Source of the DNA: Legionella sp. PATHC035
Lineage (GTDB): Bacteria; Pseudomonadota; Gammaproteobacteria; Legionellales; Legionellaceae
Length of the DNA: 64,000 nt
Assembly: GCF_026191115.1 (NCBI RefSeq)
Contig: NZ_JAPHOT010000001.1
Coordinates: 2,961,001-3,025,000 of the forward strand
Direction of reading: 5' to 3'
Part shown: positions 9,251 to 18,643 of the stretch, in pieces
How positions within the stretch are numbered: position 1 is the stretch's first letter
How the letters are laid out: every line of letters starts with the position of its first letter
Position numbers and translations under genes: made by a program
Notes under the pieces: generated by a model
What the model saw: the letters and a program-made list of their open reading frames with translations, nothing else
Databases searched by the model: none
Told to the model about the DNA's origin: nothing

Positions 9251-10204
9251 TTAAAAATGAGCCACAAAACGCAGTATCCCGTTAGTGCCTTGAGCTCGAT
9301 TTCTAGCATCTTGCTCAGAATACACATTTAAAAAGACAAAGTGATTTTTGCTAAGACTGTACACCATTCCTGGGCCAATCGCCCACACACTTTCCTTGCG
9401 GCCTGGAACCCCAACACCATTAACTAGGGTGTCGGTAATTTGATTGAAAAAGTAGCCATTTACGCCCACAGTAAGCTTTTCCATGAGTGCATAACCCACC
9501 GCAATGTCCCCAAAAACAGCTTGTCCTGCCTGAGTGGAATGCACATTCGGACCAAAGGACACATTGGGGCTATGATTCACACCATTCCACAGATAATGCA
9601 GTCTTGCGGAGGTGGACCATTTAGGTGTCATCCAAAAGGTAAAAGCCCAGTAAGGATTTAAAGACCAAAAGTGGCTGCTGGGATTAATCGCGTTGATACT
9701 GCTGTATCGCCCAATGGGCATAATCACGTCCAGGTCCAGACGCATAACAAATAAAGGTCCTCTTCCGTCTTTGCGCATGATCGGATCAAATTGCAGTGCA
9801 GGACCGATCCACAAATCACCAGGACCACTATCAGCTTTTAATACTCTATTGTCCAAACCATCACGTACCTTGGCATTGACCACCCAGGGCAGGAGTGTCG
9901 ATAAACCTAAGTTAGCGCCGAAAATTTTTTTTGTAGACACATAAATAAACTGGGTCACATTCGCAACAACGTCAAGATCGGTGCGGGGCAGAGGCAATTC
10001 ATTACCATTTTTGTCGTTAAAACGATTGGATGTGTAGTATTGAAAATAATCTTGAAAGTAAAAACCGGGTCCTGAGGGCGGACTTCCATCATAAAAACTG
10101 GTATAACCTAAATTTACAACCGGTTCATCATAAGCTAGGGCTGATGGTGCGCCTAATAGGATTGCTAAACTAAAGCAAGAATGCAGTATTCCTTTCCATT
10201 GCAT
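9251..10204 (-). CDS. Outer-membrane protein of the 'meta-pathway phenol degradation' (SphA-like) family
   Basis: The protein has 317 residues with a clear signal peptide (hydrophobic CFSLAILLGAPSALA, cleavage after ALA). The mature part is made of alternating amphipathic strands, with motifs typical of the COG4313/PF13557 family: FYFQDYFQYYTSNRF, the LGLSTLLPWV segment, SSHFWSLNPYWAFTFWMTPKW and a final strand ending in aromatic Phe (FVAHF). The family probably forms outer-membrane beta-barrels and is named from genes near aromatic catabolism; no such catabolic genes lie beside this one apart from the neighbouring flavin monooxygenase. Function is inferred only at the family level. Confidence 0.8.
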   Translation of the reverse strand: MQWKGILHSCFSLAILLGAPSALAYDEPVVNLGYTSFYDGSPPSGPGFYFQDYFQYYTSNRFNDKNGNELPLPRTDLDVVANVTQFIYVSTKKIFGANLGLSTLLPWVVNAKVRDGLDNRVLKADSGPGDLWIGPALQFDPIMRKDGRGPLFVMRLDLDVIMPIGRYSSINAINPSSHFWSLNPYWAFTFWMTPKWSTSARLHYLWNGVNHSPNVSFGPNVHSTQAGQAVFGDIAVGYALMEKLTVGVNGYFFNQITDTLVNGVGVPGRKESVWAIGPGMVYSLSKNHFVFLNVYSEQDARNRAQGTNGILRFVAHF

Positions 10205-10503
10205 AAAAACGCCCTTTCCGAATCAGTCCCTAGTTGAAGAATATACGTGCTCTTCTCTATACCGCTAAAACCCAGCAGAATTACTTTGATGCCTACAGCG
10301 CAGGAATTGTAACATTAATAAAATTATGTCCGATTTATTCAAGAAGAACAATATAAAAAAATGACTTTTTCATAAAAATCAAAGAGTAACCTTTTGAAGT
10401 TTTTGCAAATATGGAGGATTAGGCATAGCCCACGAATTATCTTAATTTCGTAATAAGTGATAGGTGTTTGTGCAATTAGTAAATTATGTTATCTACCTCG
10501 TAC

Positions 10504-10509
10504 TATACT
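10504..10509 (+). promoter_or_regulatory. TATACT -10-like element shared with other effector-like genes
   Basis: The sequence tacTATACT ends 29 nt before the GTG start at 10539. No TTGACA-like -35 box lies 16-18 nt upstream. The identical hexamer occurs at matching distance before the genes at 13622, 44916 and 45863. It also argues against a start at 10518, which would leave almost no leader. Confidence 0.5.
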
Positions 10510-10538
10510 AGTAAAAGGTGTATCAATCAGGATTAAAT

Positions 10539-13487
10539 GTGAAAATAGTGGTAATTGGTATTAAACGATCTAAATCAACAGTTAATGTCATGGTTACTTT
10601 TGATGATGATCCATTTGAATTTCTTGATGAATCTGATAAACCAAAAAATGCACAGCAAGAACAAGAACAACTTATATCACTCGCTCAATCGATTGTCGCA
10701 AATAAAATAATAGAGCATGAGATAAATTTTTCCCCCGATATCGCGAACCAAGCACTACGAACACATGTTTTAATTTCAGGAAAAAAGGAGGGTGTATTGC
10801 AAGTAAGATTTACTAATCCTTCCGGAATATCTGTTCTTGAAAAACCACCAAGTTTGCAGGGATTACTTAAAGAAAGATTAGGAACGGTAGCGTTGACTAG
10901 TACTTATAGTGAGATTAGCGCTTTGCAAACATTGGCGCTGCCCCACATTCCCTACCTTCAGTTGCTTCAAGAAGATAAAAAAAGAGCTACCAACGCTAAA
11001 GAAGAACGAGACCTTGCCAAAAAAAAAGAAGATTTTCTTGCAAATGGGCCCAGCGAATTTCCTGCCCCTAAAGCATTTCCAGTACCTAGAAATGCAACAG
11101 CAGAAAAAGATATTGACTTGAAAAAAGCAGTCGAAAAATTGAGTGCGCTTTATGGAACAGAAAGCCAATTAAATTCAATTCTTAAGCAAATAGAAACTGT
11201 TGAAGAGGAAATTAAGGCACTAGATACAGAATTAACTGAATTAAAAAAGAAAGAAGCTGTATTAAAAGAGACTATGGGAACGAATACAGTTGTGTCCTTT
11301 GCAGAAGGTCATCTACAAACATCAAAAAGTGAATTAGAAAAAGCACGAATGGAGCTTGAAAATACACTATCCACCTTGCGTGAAAATTTTTCTAAAGTAA
11401 AAAGCTCTTTTGAGAAACATGTTAAAAGTAACTATGCCCAGTATGAAATATATGAAAATGGGCAAGAGTTCGCCAAACAAGTGATGCTTACTGCACTTTA
11501 TAATGCCGCACTGGATTATTACGACAAACTTCTTAAAGACACAGAAAAAAAACCAGAAATACGTAAAAACAGAGTCAAAGATTTCAATAAGTACTTTGGG
11601 GGGATTGCAATCATTGATGAATATGGCAAGGTCAATTCCATTGAAGAAACTTATAATTCTTTCGCAAATAAAACGCTAGGAGATGTAGTAGAAATTGCTA
11701 ACGAGGTAATAAAAATCACCGAACCTAAATTTATTGATAAATGGTTAGCAAAGGCAAACACACATTGGGAAAATAATTCGAATTTCAATAATCTACTTTA
11801 TAGAGATGAAAGTCAAAAGATTCCGTTTAAAATGGAACGATCTTTCGCTGTCTTTGGATCAGGTACGCTGCAAAAGATTAACTTAAATACTAAATTTGAA
11901 TCTAATATAGAATCCCATATCCAAAAAGCATCGGATCCTACAAATTTAGACGCTCCACAAACTAAATTAACTGAACTAGAGCAAAAAGTTACAAATTTTC
12001 AGCGATATAGAGCACTTAAAGCTGAATTAGAAGCAACAAAAGTATTAGCCTCAAAGCAAAAAAATCAAATCGATGAAGCAACTGAGACTTTTAACAAGAC
12101 GCGCGATTCGATTGTAAACCAAATTAAAGGCCAGCCTGAGGACGTTCAAAAACACGTGCTGCAGAATATTAATTCACAATTAGCGAAATCTGTTTTAAAT
12201 GAACTTCCTGAAGCGAATAAAAAGTTATTGATTACAGTGTTACCTGAGTTAACTAAAATCCCTGAAAAATCAGAGATCGAGCTTCTCGCCGAAAAATATG
12301 CAGTATTAGCTAATGAAATTGCAACAGCAGTAGAGAACTTAAATCAAATAAAAAAAGAAGATATCCAGGTTGAACAGTTAAATCAACTTCGGTCTGCATT
12401 AGATAAAGTTAAAGAAAGCCAGCTTGATGAGCGTAACATGGAGAAAGTCATAGAGCTGCGCGACTCCTATACCAAAGATGATTTATCTGTGGACAGTTTA
12501 ATATTTCAACAGCAATTATTCAATGCAAAGAAAATACTCGCCGAACAAATCCGAGACGTTGAGAAAAAATTTGAATCGATAAAACAGGCAAATAAGGAAT
12601 GGTTAACGACATTTGAGAGCGAACGACAATCACTTAACCGTGTCGCAAACTCTTTTGATGAGATCGATTATCAACACAAGCAATCTGAGCAAAATAAAGC
12701 AGAATTGCAACGCCTCACTGAATTGGCCACACGCTCGTATATGAACATACTTAGCGAATACGAACAAATCATTGCACGGATAAAATTGGCACAAGGATCG
12801 CAAACAGTTGAGGTACCAGTGACTGTAGAAGCACCTCAACGAGTAATTCCTGAACAAGCAGACCCACCTGAAACAGTGAGGAAAAAAAATAAAACACCAC
12901 CACCAGAAATTTCTGAAACCCCGCCAACTCCTAACAAGGGGGCAATTTCTCGAAGCAAGCCTGAATCAACGATAGAAGCCCGAATTCGAGCGATTTATGA
13001 AAACTATTTTAAGGAGGTGAGAGTGGAAACTCAAAATTTATCTCAAAAAGATTCTTCGACTTGGCAAGAACTTTTCACAGTTCAAAATGCAGAGGGGAGT
13101 CTTGAAGAATTTAAAATAAAATACATTAAAGAACAAGAAAGTAAAATTAAAGAAGAAAAAGCGGTTGCTTCACTTGACAAAATAATTAACTTAATTGAAG
13201 AGACTCAGTGGAAGACAGGGCTCTTGGGAAGTAAATCAAAAATTAAAATCAATGACAAAGAAAGACCGGTTCCCAAGCATATTTGTGAAATTTATAAAAA
13301 AGCCATAGAAGGTAGAGATAATCCTCAACAGGCTGATGAGGCTATGAGCGAAATAAATGCAATTGCCACAAAAGCAATATCTCATTCGGTTAAATTTCAA
13401 TTTTTAAGAAAAAGAGATGAGCAAACTCAAGAGGCATATGACGCAATTGAAGCGCATAGTAAACCCCTTGGGAAGTTTGTTCCCTAG
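10539..13487 (+). CDS. Large coiled-coil effector candidate, paralog 1
   Basis: I place the start at GTG 10539 (982 residues, KIVVIGIKRSK...) because it matches the N-terminus of the tandem paralog and lies 29 nt after TATACT. The N-terminal ~100 residues are a conserved globular block (VTFDDDPFEFLDESDKP, LRTHVLISGKKEG). Long heptad-rich helices follow (for example KQIETVEEEIKALDTELTEL), then a Pro-rich linker (PPPEISETPPTPNKG) and a C-terminal helical block starting STIEARIRAIYENY. No catalytic motif is visible. Residue order and conserved islands match the next gene throughout, so the two arose by tandem duplication. No signal peptide or membrane segment was found. Inferred: a Dot/Icm-type substrate or structural coiled coil; function unknown. 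Confidence 0.8.
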   Translation: MKIVVIGIKRSKSTVNVMVTFDDDPFEFLDESDKPKNAQQEQEQLISLAQSIVANKIIEHEINFSPDIANQALRTHVLISGKKEGVLQVRFTNPSGISVLEKPPSLQGLLKERLGTVALTSTYSEISALQTLALPHIPYLQLLQEDKKRATNAKEERDLAKKKEDFLANGPSEFPAPKAFPVPRNATAEKDIDLKKAVEKLSALYGTESQLNSILKQIETVEEEIKALDTELTELKKKEAVLKETMGTNTVVSFAEGHLQTSKSELEKARMELENTLSTLRENFSKVKSSFEKHVKSNYAQYEIYENGQEFAKQVMLTALYNAALDYYDKLLKDTEKKPEIRKNRVKDFNKYFGGIAIIDEYGKVNSIEETYNSFANKTLGDVVEIANEVIKITEPKFIDKWLAKANTHWENNSNFNNLLYRDESQKIPFKMERSFAVFGSGTLQKINLNTKFESNIESHIQKASDPTNLDAPQTKLTELEQKVTNFQRYRALKAELEATKVLASKQKNQIDEATETFNKTRDSIVNQIKGQPEDVQKHVLQNINSQLAKSVLNELPEANKKLLITVLPELTKIPEKSEIELLAEKYAVLANEIATAVENLNQIKKEDIQVEQLNQLRSALDKVKESQLDERNMEKVIELRDSYTKDDLSVDSLIFQQQLFNAKKILAEQIRDVEKKFESIKQANKEWLTTFESERQSLNRVANSFDEIDYQHKQSEQNKAELQRLTELATRSYMNILSEYEQIIARIKLAQGSQTVEVPVTVEAPQRVIPEQADPPETVRKKNKTPPPEISETPPTPNKGAISRSKPESTIEARIRAIYENYFKEVRVETQNLSQKDSSTWQELFTVQNAEGSLEEFKIKYIKEQESKIKEEKAVASLDKIINLIEETQWKTGLLGSKSKIKINDKERPVPKHICEIYKKAIEGRDNPQQADEAMSEINAIATKAISHSVKFQFLRKRDEQTQEAYDAIEAHSKPLGKFVP

Positions 13488-13583
13488 TGTAATGTTTTGC
13501 CTTAAAAAAACGATTGACTCGATTTTTCTTATTGCGCATGTAGCTTTTTAGAGTCTGGTGGATTTATTTTGATCCAATGGTAC

Positions 13584-13589
13584 TATACT
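13584..13589 (+). promoter_or_regulatory. TATACT -10-like element before coiled-coil paralog 2
   Basis: tacTATACTt ends 32 nt before the ATG at 13622. It lies downstream of the alternative ATG at 13577, so that codon would sit upstream of the transcript start and is not the real start. No good -35 hexamer is visible. Confidence 0.5.
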
Positions 13590-13621
13590 TGAGATATATG
13601 TATAAAAATAGGGCTAATGGC

Positions 13622-16600
13622 ATGAAATCGGTTGTAGTTTCTATTGAACGGCCTGGTAAATTTGTAAGTCTTCCAATCGTTATTGATGTGACGGTTACTT
13701 TTGATGATACACCATTTGAATTTCTTGATGAACCTGATAAACCAGCGAATACCCCTAAAGAACTCGAATTCATTGCCCAATCGATTGTAGCCCAAATGAT
13801 AAAAAGTGGCGAATTAACGTTATACGATGGGCGACAGGAATTACGGACCCATGTGTTAATTTCAGGAAAAAAAGAGGGGGCTTTTCAAGTAGACTATACT
13901 GTAACTGACGGCGTAGTCCGTCATAACATACCGCCTGTCGAAGCCAACACCTCTCCCGGTCAATCAGTTCTTGAATCAGCACTTAAAGAGAAATATACGG
14001 CTGCACAGTGTGAAGTTAAAAGTACTTATGGAGAACTTGAAGAACAGCAAACTTGGAGGCTTCCTGTTATTCCCGAAGCTATCTCTAAGTTGATGCAAAG
14101 TAATAAAAAGAGAGCAGCCGAGAATAAAAAAGAACGAGATCTTGCTCAAGAACGAGAAGATTTTCTTGTAAAAGGCCCGAGAAAGTTTCCTGACGCCGTT
14201 GCGTTTCCAGCGGCTATAAAAATAATCAAAAAAGGAGATGTCGATCTGGAAGATGCAGTCAAAAAAATGAATGCATCATATGGAACAAAGAGCTTATTGG
14301 AACCCACTCATAACCAAATAGTAATCATTGAACAAGCAATTGAAGGCTTAGAGCAACAATTAAGTAAATTAAAAAAGAGAGAAATTGCACTCAATCAGGC
14401 CATTGCTCAAGACCCACGTGTTACTTCATTTTCACAAAACAATCTTCATGCATCAAGAAGCGCATTACAAGAAACACGAAGGTCACTTGAAAATAAAATA
14501 TCCGCTTTAAGAGTCCAGTTATCTGCAGCAAAAAATTCTTTTGGGGAACATGTTAGTGATAAATATTCCCGATATACCAATTATGAAAATACCATCGAGT
14601 TTACCAAAAAAGTAATGCTGACAGCACTTTATAATGCGGCAATAGATTACTACAAACAAATCCTTGATGAAACAAAAGACAATGTCGAGAAACGTAAAGA
14701 AAAGATAACTGAATTCAATGAAAGTTTTGCAGGAATAGCAAAAATTGATGAATATGGCAAAGTCAATCCCATTGAAGAGACTTATAACAAATTTGCTCAG
14801 GATTCTCTTAAGGAAGTAGTCCAATTTACCAATGAATTATTAATAAAATGCAGTACCGGTATTTCGTCCCGTAAAGTAAATGTTATTGAAGCACAGATAC
14901 ACAAGGCCAATCAACATTGTGCTGATGAATATAAGAAGCATTATGGTGACATGGCTTATACCGATACAAAACAAAAAATGCCTTTTACGATGGAAAAGAA
15001 TTTATTGAAACGACTAAAAAATATCAGCTTAAATGTGCAGTTTGAATCTGGTTTAGAGAATGCGGTCCAAGCTGCATCGAATCCTGTTACTTTATCCGGT
15101 GAGTGGTCAAAAATTCCTAAGGGAGACACTTTAGCAGATCAGCTCTCTGTCCTTGAAAAGGCCGATAAGGAGTTGACCGCTCTCGAACGTAAAGTCAATA
15201 ATTTTCAACGATATTTAGCACTTAAAGATGAATTAGAGGCAAAAAAAGCATTAGCTCTAGGGCAAAATCAGCAGATTGAGGCAGTAACTAAGTCCCTTGA
15301 TACGGTACGCCAAGCGATTACCGGTGAAATTACAGGCAAGCCGGTGGATGTTCAAAAATATGTCCTTGAAAATATTGATCGCAATTTAGCACGATCTGTT
15401 TTTGACAGCCTTACTGAAAAAGAGAGAGGAGACTTAAGTGAGGTCTTAGCCCTTGATAGGATGCATGTATTTCCTGCAGAATCTGGAGCCAATGCGCTTG
15501 CCATGAAACATGGAACATTAGCTACTGCAATTAAGACAGCAGATACGATCTTGACTCAAATAAAAGAAGAAGACATTCAGGTTGAACAGTTAAATCAACT
15601 TCAGTCTGCTTTAGGTGAAGTCGGAGAAAGCGCACTTGATCAGGGTAAGTTGGACAAAGTCACACGCCATAGCAAATCCTGTGCTGAGGATAATTTATTT
15701 GTACAAGATTATCTGGCATTTGAAAAGCAACGAGCAGATGCACAAGAAAATCTAGGGAAACACATTGCAGATGCAAGGGAAAAATTTGAGATGCTAAAAC
15801 AAGAAAATTTAAGCGAGACCCAATTATTATTCGTTAGAACAGTGTTAAATAGCCTTGAAGGAATGGTGGATTCATTTAAAAATACCCAATATGAACGCAA
15901 TCAAACTGATAAAAATAAACAAGAACTCCAACGGCTCACCGAATTGGCAGAAAGCTCGTATAAGAAAATACTTAGCCAATACGAACAAATTAATGAAAGC
16001 ATAAAATCGGCAAAAAAAGAACAACCTATAGCTCAGCAACCAGAGATATCCCCTGAGCATCAGAAGAAAAATGAAAAACAACCCCCATCTCCCCCTACTC
16101 TTAGGAAGGAAGGGGAGCCAATCGCTGAAAAGAGGAAATTGCATCAAAAGCCGCCATCAACAATAGAGATCAGAATTATAGAGATTTATAGAAAATATGC
16201 AGAAGAAGTAAGCGTGGGGATTAGCAGACTAGCTTCAGGGCCGGTACAGAAACCATTAAAAGATGAACTTTGGGAAAAATACAATGCTCAGAATATGGCA
16301 ACTTTTAAAGAATTTGAAAAAGCATATGATCACGACCCAAAACTAGTTATTAAAAAAGCAAATGCTGTTGTTGCACTTAACGAGATAAAGGAGCTAATTG
16401 AAGATACGAAGTGGAAGGTAAAATTAGGACCCTTGACTGGAAAAGAAATCGAAGTGGATGGGAAATCTAAAATAGTTCCCCCTCATATTTTTAAAATTTA
16501 TGAACAAGCTAAATTGGGCATGACAGATCCCCAAAAAGCTGACGAGGCGATGAACGAAATAAATAAGATTGCTACAAATGCAAGCTCAGCTAATTTCTTT

Positions 16601-16687
16601 AGAAAAGCACTAAGGGACAAACAAACTACAAAAGCATATGAATCAATCATGGAGCACAGTAGTTCTACGAGTCGAGCGCCTGGCTAG
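13622..16687 (+). CDS. Large coiled-coil effector candidate, paralog 2
   Basis: This is a 1021-residue protein from ATG 13622 (KSVVVSIERPGKF...), chosen by alignment with paralog 1 and by the upstream TATACT. Shared islands with paralog 1 are VTFDDTPFEFLDEPDKP, LRTHVLISGKKEG, VMLTALYNAAIDYY, IDEYGKVNPIEETYN, EEDIQVEQLNQLQSAL, RLTELAESSYKKILSQYEQI and PSTIEIRIIEIYRKY. It differs by insertions in the middle (around CSTGISSRKVNVIEA and the DQLSVLEKADKEL region). It is heptad-rich between the islands, with a Pro-rich linker before the C-terminal block. No enzyme motif, signal peptide or membrane segment was found. It is probably secreted by a type IV system by analogy with large Legionella coiled-coil effectors; this is inference. 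Confidence 0.8.
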   Translation: MKSVVVSIERPGKFVSLPIVIDVTVTFDDTPFEFLDEPDKPANTPKELEFIAQSIVAQMIKSGELTLYDGRQELRTHVLISGKKEGAFQVDYTVTDGVVRHNIPPVEANTSPGQSVLESALKEKYTAAQCEVKSTYGELEEQQTWRLPVIPEAISKLMQSNKKRAAENKKERDLAQEREDFLVKGPRKFPDAVAFPAAIKIIKKGDVDLEDAVKKMNASYGTKSLLEPTHNQIVIIEQAIEGLEQQLSKLKKREIALNQAIAQDPRVTSFSQNNLHASRSALQETRRSLENKISALRVQLSAAKNSFGEHVSDKYSRYTNYENTIEFTKKVMLTALYNAAIDYYKQILDETKDNVEKRKEKITEFNESFAGIAKIDEYGKVNPIEETYNKFAQDSLKEVVQFTNELLIKCSTGISSRKVNVIEAQIHKANQHCADEYKKHYGDMAYTDTKQKMPFTMEKNLLKRLKNISLNVQFESGLENAVQAASNPVTLSGEWSKIPKGDTLADQLSVLEKADKELTALERKVNNFQRYLALKDELEAKKALALGQNQQIEAVTKSLDTVRQAITGEITGKPVDVQKYVLENIDRNLARSVFDSLTEKERGDLSEVLALDRMHVFPAESGANALAMKHGTLATAIKTADTILTQIKEEDIQVEQLNQLQSALGEVGESALDQGKLDKVTRHSKSCAEDNLFVQDYLAFEKQRADAQENLGKHIADAREKFEMLKQENLSETQLLFVRTVLNSLEGMVDSFKNTQYERNQTDKNKQELQRLTELAESSYKKILSQYEQINESIKSAKKEQPIAQQPEISPEHQKKNEKQPPSPPTLRKEGEPIAEKRKLHQKPPSTIEIRIIEIYRKYAEEVSVGISRLASGPVQKPLKDELWEKYNAQNMATFKEFEKAYDHDPKLVIKKANAVVALNEIKELIEDTKWKVKLGPLTGKEIEVDGKSKIVPPHIFKIYEQAKLGMTDPQKADEAMNEINKIATNASSANFFRKALRDKQTTKAYESIMEHSSSTSRAPG

Positions 16688-16840
16688 CTGATAAAGAGGA
16701 TGCATGAAAAATAGGTGCGATAACTTGGCAACCCCCCGTTTTTAGATTGCTCCAAAACAGTTTAACTGTATTTTAATCCATTTCTTATGTATTATTTTTT
16801 GCAAGATCTTTCCAATAAATAAAACATACAGGAGGTAACC

Positions 16841-17554
16841 ATGTGGCGTAGAGGTTATGCACACACTTTTATTGCTGTATCCTTGGCTTTAGCGATTATT
16901 CCATCGTTTTCCTCTGCGGCCCAAATAACTCATCTTCGCGGGCAACGTTATTGCGAGATTATTTACAGTAAAAATCTGATGGACTATGCTGTTTACAATA
17001 CAATAGGGCTCAATGATTGCCCATCAGCACTCTGGGATAAAATAACCCTTGATGACGTGAAAAAAGAAGTAGGTTCTCCCCATGTCCATCTTAATGGTCC
17101 TCGCTTTTGGATGATTGATGGAATGCAGAATTCCGAGCTAGTGAGTACCAAAATTAAGAAATTTAATGGACTGGCCATGCGAGAAGCTGGCGTAATTCAT
17201 ATCAGTTTAAAGGATTTATTAGTAAAACCTGCTTACGAACAACGAAAAGTAGCCCGTAAAACAACTTGGATCTATGATGCTGGCAAACCTGTTTATGAGC
17301 TCATCGATCCCCACGGTAATGTATTTGTGATGCAATCCTTTAGTGTCCAGAAAATACCTCAAACGCAGCAATCCCTGGCTGAGCTGGGTTCAAAGCTTAC
17401 TTTACCCAAGAATTGGAAATTCAAAATGGGGCTTATTAAGAGAGAAGAAACGGTACAAGCGATTGATAATATGGCTGTAGTGGTTCAAGATAATTTTTTA
17501 AACACTTATCAAAAAGCAACCCATGATCTGCTGACCGATAAAGGAATCTTATAA
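16841..17554 (+). CDS. Secreted hypothetical protein
   Basis: The protein has 237 residues. AGGAGG lies at the right distance before the ATG. The N-terminus is a Sec signal peptide (RRGYAHTFIAVSLALAIIPS, cleavage after SSAA/SAA). The mature domain begins QITHLRGQRYCEII and has two early cysteines (RYCEII, LNDCPSAL) that could form a periplasmic disulfide. Further recognisable blocks are HLNGPRFWMIDGMQ, WIYDAGKPVYELIDPHGNVFVMQSFS and LPKNWKFKMG. I do not recognise a named family; the pattern 'DPHGNVFVMQSYS' occurs in conserved secreted proteins of unknown function. It stands alone between the coiled-coil pair and a convergent nitroreductase gene. Confidence 0.8.
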   Translation: MWRRGYAHTFIAVSLALAIIPSFSSAAQITHLRGQRYCEIIYSKNLMDYAVYNTIGLNDCPSALWDKITLDDVKKEVGSPHVHLNGPRFWMIDGMQNSELVSTKIKKFNGLAMREAGVIHISLKDLLVKPAYEQRKVARKTTWIYDAGKPVYELIDPHGNVFVMQSFSVQKIPQTQQSLAELGSKLTLPKNWKFKMGLIKREETVQAIDNMAVVVQDNFLNTYQKATHDLLTDKGIL

Positions 17555-17591
17555 TGGGCGATTGCTTGGTGACTTAGTGCATAGGGCCAAT

Positions 17592-18197
17592 TTATCTCCA
17601 CGCCAGAATTTCTGGTGATTTACGAGGTACCACCGCGGGGACACTCGCTGGAATACCTACTATAATTGGCGCAATTGCTGTGATATCAGAGGGAAGATTG
17701 AGTTTTGTCTTCCACTCGGGGGTATTGAGTGCTGAAACGGCAAGACCAATAACACAGGTCCCTAGTCCTTGGGCACAGGCAGTCAGCATTAAGTTTTCAG
17801 CAGCCAACCAACAATCGGCTGCCACAAAAGGGCCGTGGTATTTGCTGTAAATAACAAGGAGCGTACTTGCATTATAAAATGCATGAAAATCAGGATTATT
17901 TACGAGTTGTTGCAGATGCCTCATTTGTATTTTGGGATAATTATGGGCCTCAGTGTAGATCAGTGCTTTCACGCTGTTGGATAACTGATTTAGGGTATCC
18001 TGGTCTTGAATGACAACAAAGGACCAAGGCTCTTCATGCATGGCCGTTGGCGCTTGAACTGCAGAATCAAGCAATGAATGAATGACGGCTTTGTCGAGTT
18101 TATCTGCGGTGTAATTACGTACAGCACGTCGCTTATAAATTGCTTCAATTTCACTCATTAGAGGTTTTACTTCTTTATTTTTTTTTGAAGTAGCCAT
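17592..18197 (-). CDS. Nitroreductase family protein
   Basis: I chose the ATG at 18197 (201 residues) over 18215 because a GGAGG sits immediately upstream of it. The nitroreductase fold is evident: IYKRRAVRNYTADKLDKAVI (FMN-binding R-x-x-R-x-[FY]), then APTAMHEEPWSFVVIQD, and LTACAQGLGTCVIGL near the C-terminus, ending VPRKSPEILAW. These enzymes bind FMN and reduce nitro compounds, quinones or flavins with NAD(P)H as cytoplasmic dimers. The substrate is unknown. The gene is divergent from ldcA across a 446-nt spacer. Confidence 0.9.
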   Translation of the reverse strand: MATSKKNKEVKPLMSEIEAIYKRRAVRNYTADKLDKAVIHSLLDSAVQAPTAMHEEPWSFVVIQDQDTLNQLSNSVKALIYTEAHNYPKIQMRHLQQLVNNPDFHAFYNASTLLVIYSKYHGPFVAADCWLAAENLMLTACAQGLGTCVIGLAVSALNTPEWKTKLNLPSDITAIAPIIVGIPASVPAVVPRKSPEILAWR

Positions 18198-18643
18198 AGT
18201 TTCCTCCACGTACACTTCATAGTCCCAATAATGGGAGGGGCAAATTCATTATCGTATGCCATGTCATAGTCATGATATTGTTCATTTCATCAAGAGAGCT
18301 TGTGACCAATACCACTGGACTAGGCCCCAAAAGATGATAAACCTCTGCTGGAGAATAGGGATGCTTTTTCATAACACCAAATTCCATTTAGGGTTCTTAA
18401 AGTCTGGTTTATCTTTTTACTTTGTCAAGTTCAGAGGAGCAATTTGTTCATTATCCTGTCCTAGAGGGCCGGTCTACCAGGAGGGAATCCTGGTGCGCTG
18501 GGATGAAAGATAATATGCGTCAATAGAGCCTTGAAGCAAACCCTCACACTTTATGGAGAGCATCTGGTTTGATGAGCGGTATCCAGAGTGACATTGCAAT
18601 GTTATATTTTGTAAAAAATACTCGGCCTGTTTGGAGAATGAGG
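18198..18643. other. Divergent spacer with no supported gene
   Basis: 446 nt separate the divergent nitroreductase and LD-carboxypeptidase starts. A frame at 18256-18513 stays open for 85 codons but has no ribosome site, no recognisable domain and odd composition, so I leave it unannotated. No repeat family member or obvious terminator was seen. Confidence 0.5.

Noticed and set aside
18256..18513. 85-codon open frame in the spacer between the nitroreductase and ldcA
   Set aside because: No ribosome site, no recognisable domain, unusual Cys/Trp/His-rich composition, and the region reads as a divergent promoter spacer.
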